A stretch of 64,000 nucleotides of DNA from NCBI GenBank assembly GCA_009869945.1, contig WIXG01000085.1, positions 124,001 to 188,000 on the forward strand. Reading direction: 5' to 3'. This document shows, piece after piece, positions 60,755 to 64,000 of this stretch (positions within the stretch are counted from its first letter, which is position 1; each line of letters opens with the position of its first letter). The notes under the pieces are model-generated. The model was not told the DNA's origin. It ran no database searches and saw nothing but the letters and a program-made list of their open reading frames with translations. The position numbers and the translations under genes were made by a program. The stretch comes from Mesaphorura yosii. Lineage: Eukaryota; Arthropoda; Collembola; Poduromorpha; Tullbergiidae.

Positions 60755-61432
60755 GTCAATTCATATGATAGCCTTCCTGAAATAAGAAATTAGTCACAGA
60801 CTTCTCTTGATTCAAAGAACAAAGCCAAATAACTCCTCCGACCTTTCTTACCTATTGCGCATTATCTAATCAACCAGTTAATCAATTCGGATGACAGAGG
60901 AATGACCAGGTAGCACCACTTCATCCACTTGATAAGGACTGTTCACGTCAATAAAATTGACAAGATTCTCATATTCGACATTCGAGGACTCACTTCCATT
61001 TTTCATTGCGACACGACGAAGTTTTTTTTGGCATGAGATTGGCATTTGGACCTGGTTTGCCGCGAACCTCGTCTCGTGTTTTCTCATGCAATTCATCCTT
61101 GAGATGAGAACATGTGCGGCGGTGGGGAAATCAGCAAATTCATCTTCGTCAACAAGTTGTAGATGTAAATTTAAATTGCCTAAACATTGCAACTAAAAGC
61201 ATTATTGCGTCAATTGACCTGTCAGATGGTGATAGGTGCACTCCTAGTTTGTCTACTAAGGCAGTCAGCATGCGGACAAGTCATCAGTGAAGTGAATAAG
61301 TCAATGAGATTTTGACTTCCTGGGCTCGTGTGCTGAAGGGATCAGAATCACTGATTTTGCAGTCCAGGCAATCCAGGGTATCGGAATTCGGAAGTGTCAG
61401 TCCAGTGTTTGTGAATCCTCCAAAGTAGCAGC
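60755..61432. promoter_or_regulatory. Divergent promoter region, FASTK-domain / FAM210-like
   Basis: About 680 bases separate the two start codons; part of it is the 5' exon of the FASTK-domain transcript. The promoters of both genes, each for a predicted mitochondrial protein, must lie in roughly 61190-61430. No TATA box recognised. Confidence 0.5.
60878..61192 (-). CDS. Short upstream ORF in the 5' exon of the FASTK-domain gene
   Basis: An open frame ending at a TAA at 60878-60880. The first in-frame ATG is at plus-strand position 61096 (AGGATGAAT), giving about 72 residues beginning MNCMRKHETRFAANQVQMPI and ending EVVLPGHSSVIRID; the frame stays open a further 32 codons upstream with protein-like composition (LQLVDEDEFADFPTAAHVLI), so an upstream exon with an earlier start is possible (AATGCTTTTAG acceptor-like at 61193). 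A donor (CAATAG then GTAAGAAAG) lies 26 bases after the stop, at 60852/60851, and matches the acceptor of the FASTK exon at 60776 across a 75-base intron. The mRNA would therefore carry this ORF followed by the FASTK-domain ORF. No family recognised. Confidence 0.4.
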   Translation of the reverse strand: MQCLGNLNLHLQLVDEDEFADFPTAAHVLISRMNCMRKHETRFAANQVQMPISCQKKLRRVAMKNGSESSNVEYENLVNFIDVNSPYQVDEVVLPGHSSVIRID

Positions 61433-63037
61433 ATGTCAGCAATTTGCAGACTCCAGTTCCTAAAAGTATGCTTTAAACCTCCGCCATTGGCAGTCTGGAC
61501 GCGACCACCGGCATTATTCAAGCATTCGTCGTCAGCTCGTGGTTCCACGCCCTTGTCATTACTCAGGAGAAGGCTATCAAATACTCCGAAAAATGTGCCT
61601 CCGAAAGAGGATGTTGCCACTCCACCACCCAAACTTTCACTTTTTCAGAAGTTCAAGTCGATGTACAGAGACTATTGGTACGTGTTGGTCCCGGTGCACG
61701 TGGTCACGTCGGTGGGATGGATCGGGAGCTTCTACTATCTAATTAAAAGGTTTGCTTCCCAAATACTTTTATCAATACCAATTGTTCATATACCATGTGT
61801 ATCCCTGGTTCTTAATCTAATATTACTATTTTGTTTTGCAGTGGTGTCGATATCGGATTCTACATGAAGAAAATCGGATTTAGCGAATCCCTCGTGAACA
61901 AGGCCGATTCAGGAGCTGGTCATCTCGCCCTCGCCTACGCTCTGTACAAGATAGCGACTCCTGCCAGATACGCAGTCACTTTAGGTGAGCAATTTGTTCA
62001 TGTGCGCGCACGATATTTAAGTGATTAGTCTACGGCATGGCGTGGCGGACGTAGAATGCAAATGCAGAAATCATAGTCATGATAAACAGGAAGAGGAAGG
62101 ACGGTTAGATTCAGACATTGGATTATGATTAGATTAGCGAGTCTTTTTATTGGTCTCACGTTTGTTCAGGGACTGTGGCTAAATTAATTATCATTTCTCG
62201 TCCGCATTCGTGGTCATCCATTTTGGATTATTTCATAATTTCATGCTCTTGTATCTCGTACTTCGTTTTGTGTTATTTTATACGATACAATAACACGAAA
62301 GTAATGAGTAAAATTCATTTCACATTTCATACCGAAGCCTGTCAGTTTTTTATTATCACTTTGGCTGTGCTTTGTCTTGTCTTGTCACTTTTGTTCAAAT
62401 ATTTACACTCACATTTATACGCGTAGCGGTTGAAAGATTGAATCAAGTTTCATGCTTCGTGCTGTATTTCGTATCATTGTTGACTTTTGTCTTTGCGCAG
62501 TATGCCCAGGTAAAAAATATGGACATGGTAGGCTATTGCCATGATGGGCAGAGTAGACATTCGATCTTTTCCTCGGTTCTCGGTTACTTCACGTTACGTT
62601 ACGCGTTGTGAGTTCATAATCATTCAACCACGATCGCATCGGCAAAGCTAAAACTCCGCCGCTCTCTCAGTTCACAATTTTTTAAAAGAATTCGTGTTAT
62701 CGTATTTCCTATCTCACATCAAATTCGAATTCGGGTTCTGAGACAATGGCTGGCTTTGCCACCCGAGACAAAGACGGAGACAATGAGAATGACGGCCGGT
62801 TTTCTCATTTCTTTACCAGCGTTACCAGCCTTGCGTGATTTACAATCATTAACCCTTTCCTCCGTCTTGAGACTTGTCCTTTCAGTGTCTGATGAAGTGT
62901 GTTTCTTTGCAGGTGGTACGACCTTAGCCATCAACAGTCTGCGCAACCTGGGCTACATCACGCCCGCCCGCGAGATCATCCAGAAGAATAAGACGAGGAT
63001 CCAGAATTTCGCAAAGTCAAAACATAGCAAGAATTAG
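61433..63037 (+). CDS. FAM210-like (DUF1279) mitochondrial membrane protein
   Basis: Three exons, 61433-61749, 61842-61984, 62913-63037; 194 residues. FAM210A/B proteins sit in the mitochondrial inner membrane and influence mitochondrial translation and metabolism. The N-terminus is basic and Ser-rich (MSAICRLQFLKVCFKPPPLA, LLRRRLSNTPKN), a probable presequence. The DUF1279 domain starts at LFQKFKSMYRDYWYVLVPVH, includes a hydrophobic segment (VTSVGWIGSFYYLI), then GVDIGFYMKKIGFSES, the conserved AYALYKIATPARYAVTL and GGTTLAINSLRNLGYI. The motif KIATPARYAVTLGGT is closer to FAM210A, while GVD/LVxK fits FAM210B, so I do not choose. No long C-terminal coiled coil as in vertebrate FAM210A. Poly(A) signal AATAAA at 63121-63126. 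Confidence 0.92.
61985..62912 (+). other. FAM210-like intron 2
   Basis: 928-base intron, GTGAGC to TTTCTTTGCAG, inside the DUF1279 domain (phase 1, between TL and GGTT). No independent feature seen. Confidence 0.7.
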
Positions 63038-64000
63038 CTAAATAGACTAGACTTTGGCTTAGGCTAAGGCTTAATGTTAGATTCATGACTATGACTTGTA
63101 CTATGGCCATTATTAATCCTAATAAATGACGGACGATTGATTAATCAAACCACGGCTACGTCGGAAAGCTGCAGCCTGTTTCTGATCGACGCGAAAAGCG
63201 TTGGGAAATTCACGTTTCCTTCCGGGTTAGAGCTGGTTTTAGTCTTTTAGCTGGGCGAGTGATGAGTGAGTGCATAACGCCCACTGTGAAACGAAGTTCC
63301 AGTAACAGCAGCAGCAGCAGCAGATGATGATGAAGGTCAATAAAGACCAAGTCCAACCGGCCAAATGTGCATGTTTTCATAATTTTCATCGTTCTTGTTC
63401 TTATCCAGCTGAGCTAACCCTCTGCTCGGCCGTAACATGGAGAAAATGAATGGAACGCGAACACGTACCACAACTGCAGGCGCATATTGTTGTTCTTCGG
63501 CCTGGCTCTTGCATTAAACAGTTTATAGTTCGAGTTCACAGCAGCAACAGCGAGAAATGCATGGCACAACCCAAACCTCTGCCAGTCAGAGTTGCAGAGG
63601 GTGAGTGTGAAGAAGTGAGAAATTCAAAAACTTCAACGGCACGGACGGACTATCTTTCGAGCAGTTGTCTGTCGAGTTTTAATGGGATTCTCCAGTCCGC
63701 TGCCGCTGCTGGAGTGAAGCAAGCAAACTGAAAAGGGACTCACTCGCTTCTCGCTGGAATGCGAACTGCACTCCAGAACGTGAAGAGATCATTATTACCA
63801 CCACCAGGCAGAAGAGGTTCTTATTTTCTCATTCCAGAAACCCAAACTCGACGAGCTGAGCGGGTTTCTCTTTCTCTTCTGTCAGTTGCATTCCGTTTTC
63901 ATTCCTGCCAAGTTTGGTCTCAGACTTGCACTCTGCACTCGAGACGCAGGACCACGACGTGATGGACCGACGTATTCTTGTCTCAGTGCCAAAAGCAAAA
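63038..64000. other. Right end, downstream of the FAM210-like gene
   Basis: Contains the FAM210-like 3'UTR with AATAAA at 63121-63126 and then apparently intergenic DNA. A short (CAG)6 run is at 63306-63323. Open frames at 63450-63731 and 63759-63962 have no recognisable content; a gene continuing past the window edge cannot be excluded. Confidence 0.5.
63306..63323 (+). repeat. (CAG)6 microsatellite
   Basis: Six perfect CAG units, followed directly by ATGATGATGA. Lies outside any coding sequence I can support. Confidence 0.9.

Noticed and set aside
63450-63731. 93-codon frame near the right end
   Set aside because: No recognisable content; probably intergenic.
1-64000. Transposons, endogenous viral elements, rRNA, tRNA clusters, CRISPR arrays
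   Set aside because: Looked for coding cores (reverse transcriptase, transposase, integrase), long terminal repeats and RNA landmarks; none was recognised. A repeat-library search would be needed to exclude short non-coding repeats.

Overview
This is eukaryotic nuclear DNA with no bacterial or organellar character. Genes are split by GT-AG introns, some only about 60-100 bp long, and have AATAAA poly(A) signals. The gene content (spineless/AhR, an Ala/His/Pro-rich cuticle protein, and 12-cysteine proteins resembling the insect 27 kDa hemolymph family) points to an arthropod, most likely a hexapod or crustacean. I cannot name the species. I recognise no transposon, endogenous virus or CRISPR array.

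Left third (1-17.4 kb): the spineless/AhR transcription factor on the + strand, lacking only its 5'-most exon(s), spread over 16.6 kb because of a 9.5 kb intron. Centre-left (17.4-29.3 kb): a type I membrane protein of unknown family (-), UBA1 (-), a SMYD4-like SET/MYND protein head-to-head with UBA1 (+), a short PDSS2-like protein (+) and a small secreted protein with QxW motifs suggesting a beta-trefoil fold (+).

Centre (29.6-40.4 kb): an HTATSF1-like splicing factor (+) whose first intron contains an FE65/APBB-like adaptor on the same strand. Then come an FMN-dependent 2-hydroxyacid oxidase (+), a gene encoding two fused 12-cysteine modules (-), a cuticle protein (+) and a second, single-module 12-cysteine protein (-). 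From 40.4 to 48.4 kb I see no secure gene, only two weak candidates.

Right third: a DYRK2-type kinase (+, 48.4-56.5 kb) is tail-to-tail with a FASTK-domain mitochondrial RNA protein (-, 57.5-60.8 kb). The FASTK protein appears to be preceded in the same mRNA by a separate short ORF, and it lies head-to-head with a FAM210-like mitochondrial protein (+, 61.4-63.0 kb).

The most interesting observations are the FE65-in-HTATSF1 nesting with interchangeable splice phases, the two-module 12-cysteine protein, the putative bicistronic FASTK transcript, a GC-AG intron, and a 13-bp perfect hairpin carrying AATAAA on both strands. All exon borders were read by eye from splice consensus, reading phase and family similarity. 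No search or transcript was available.
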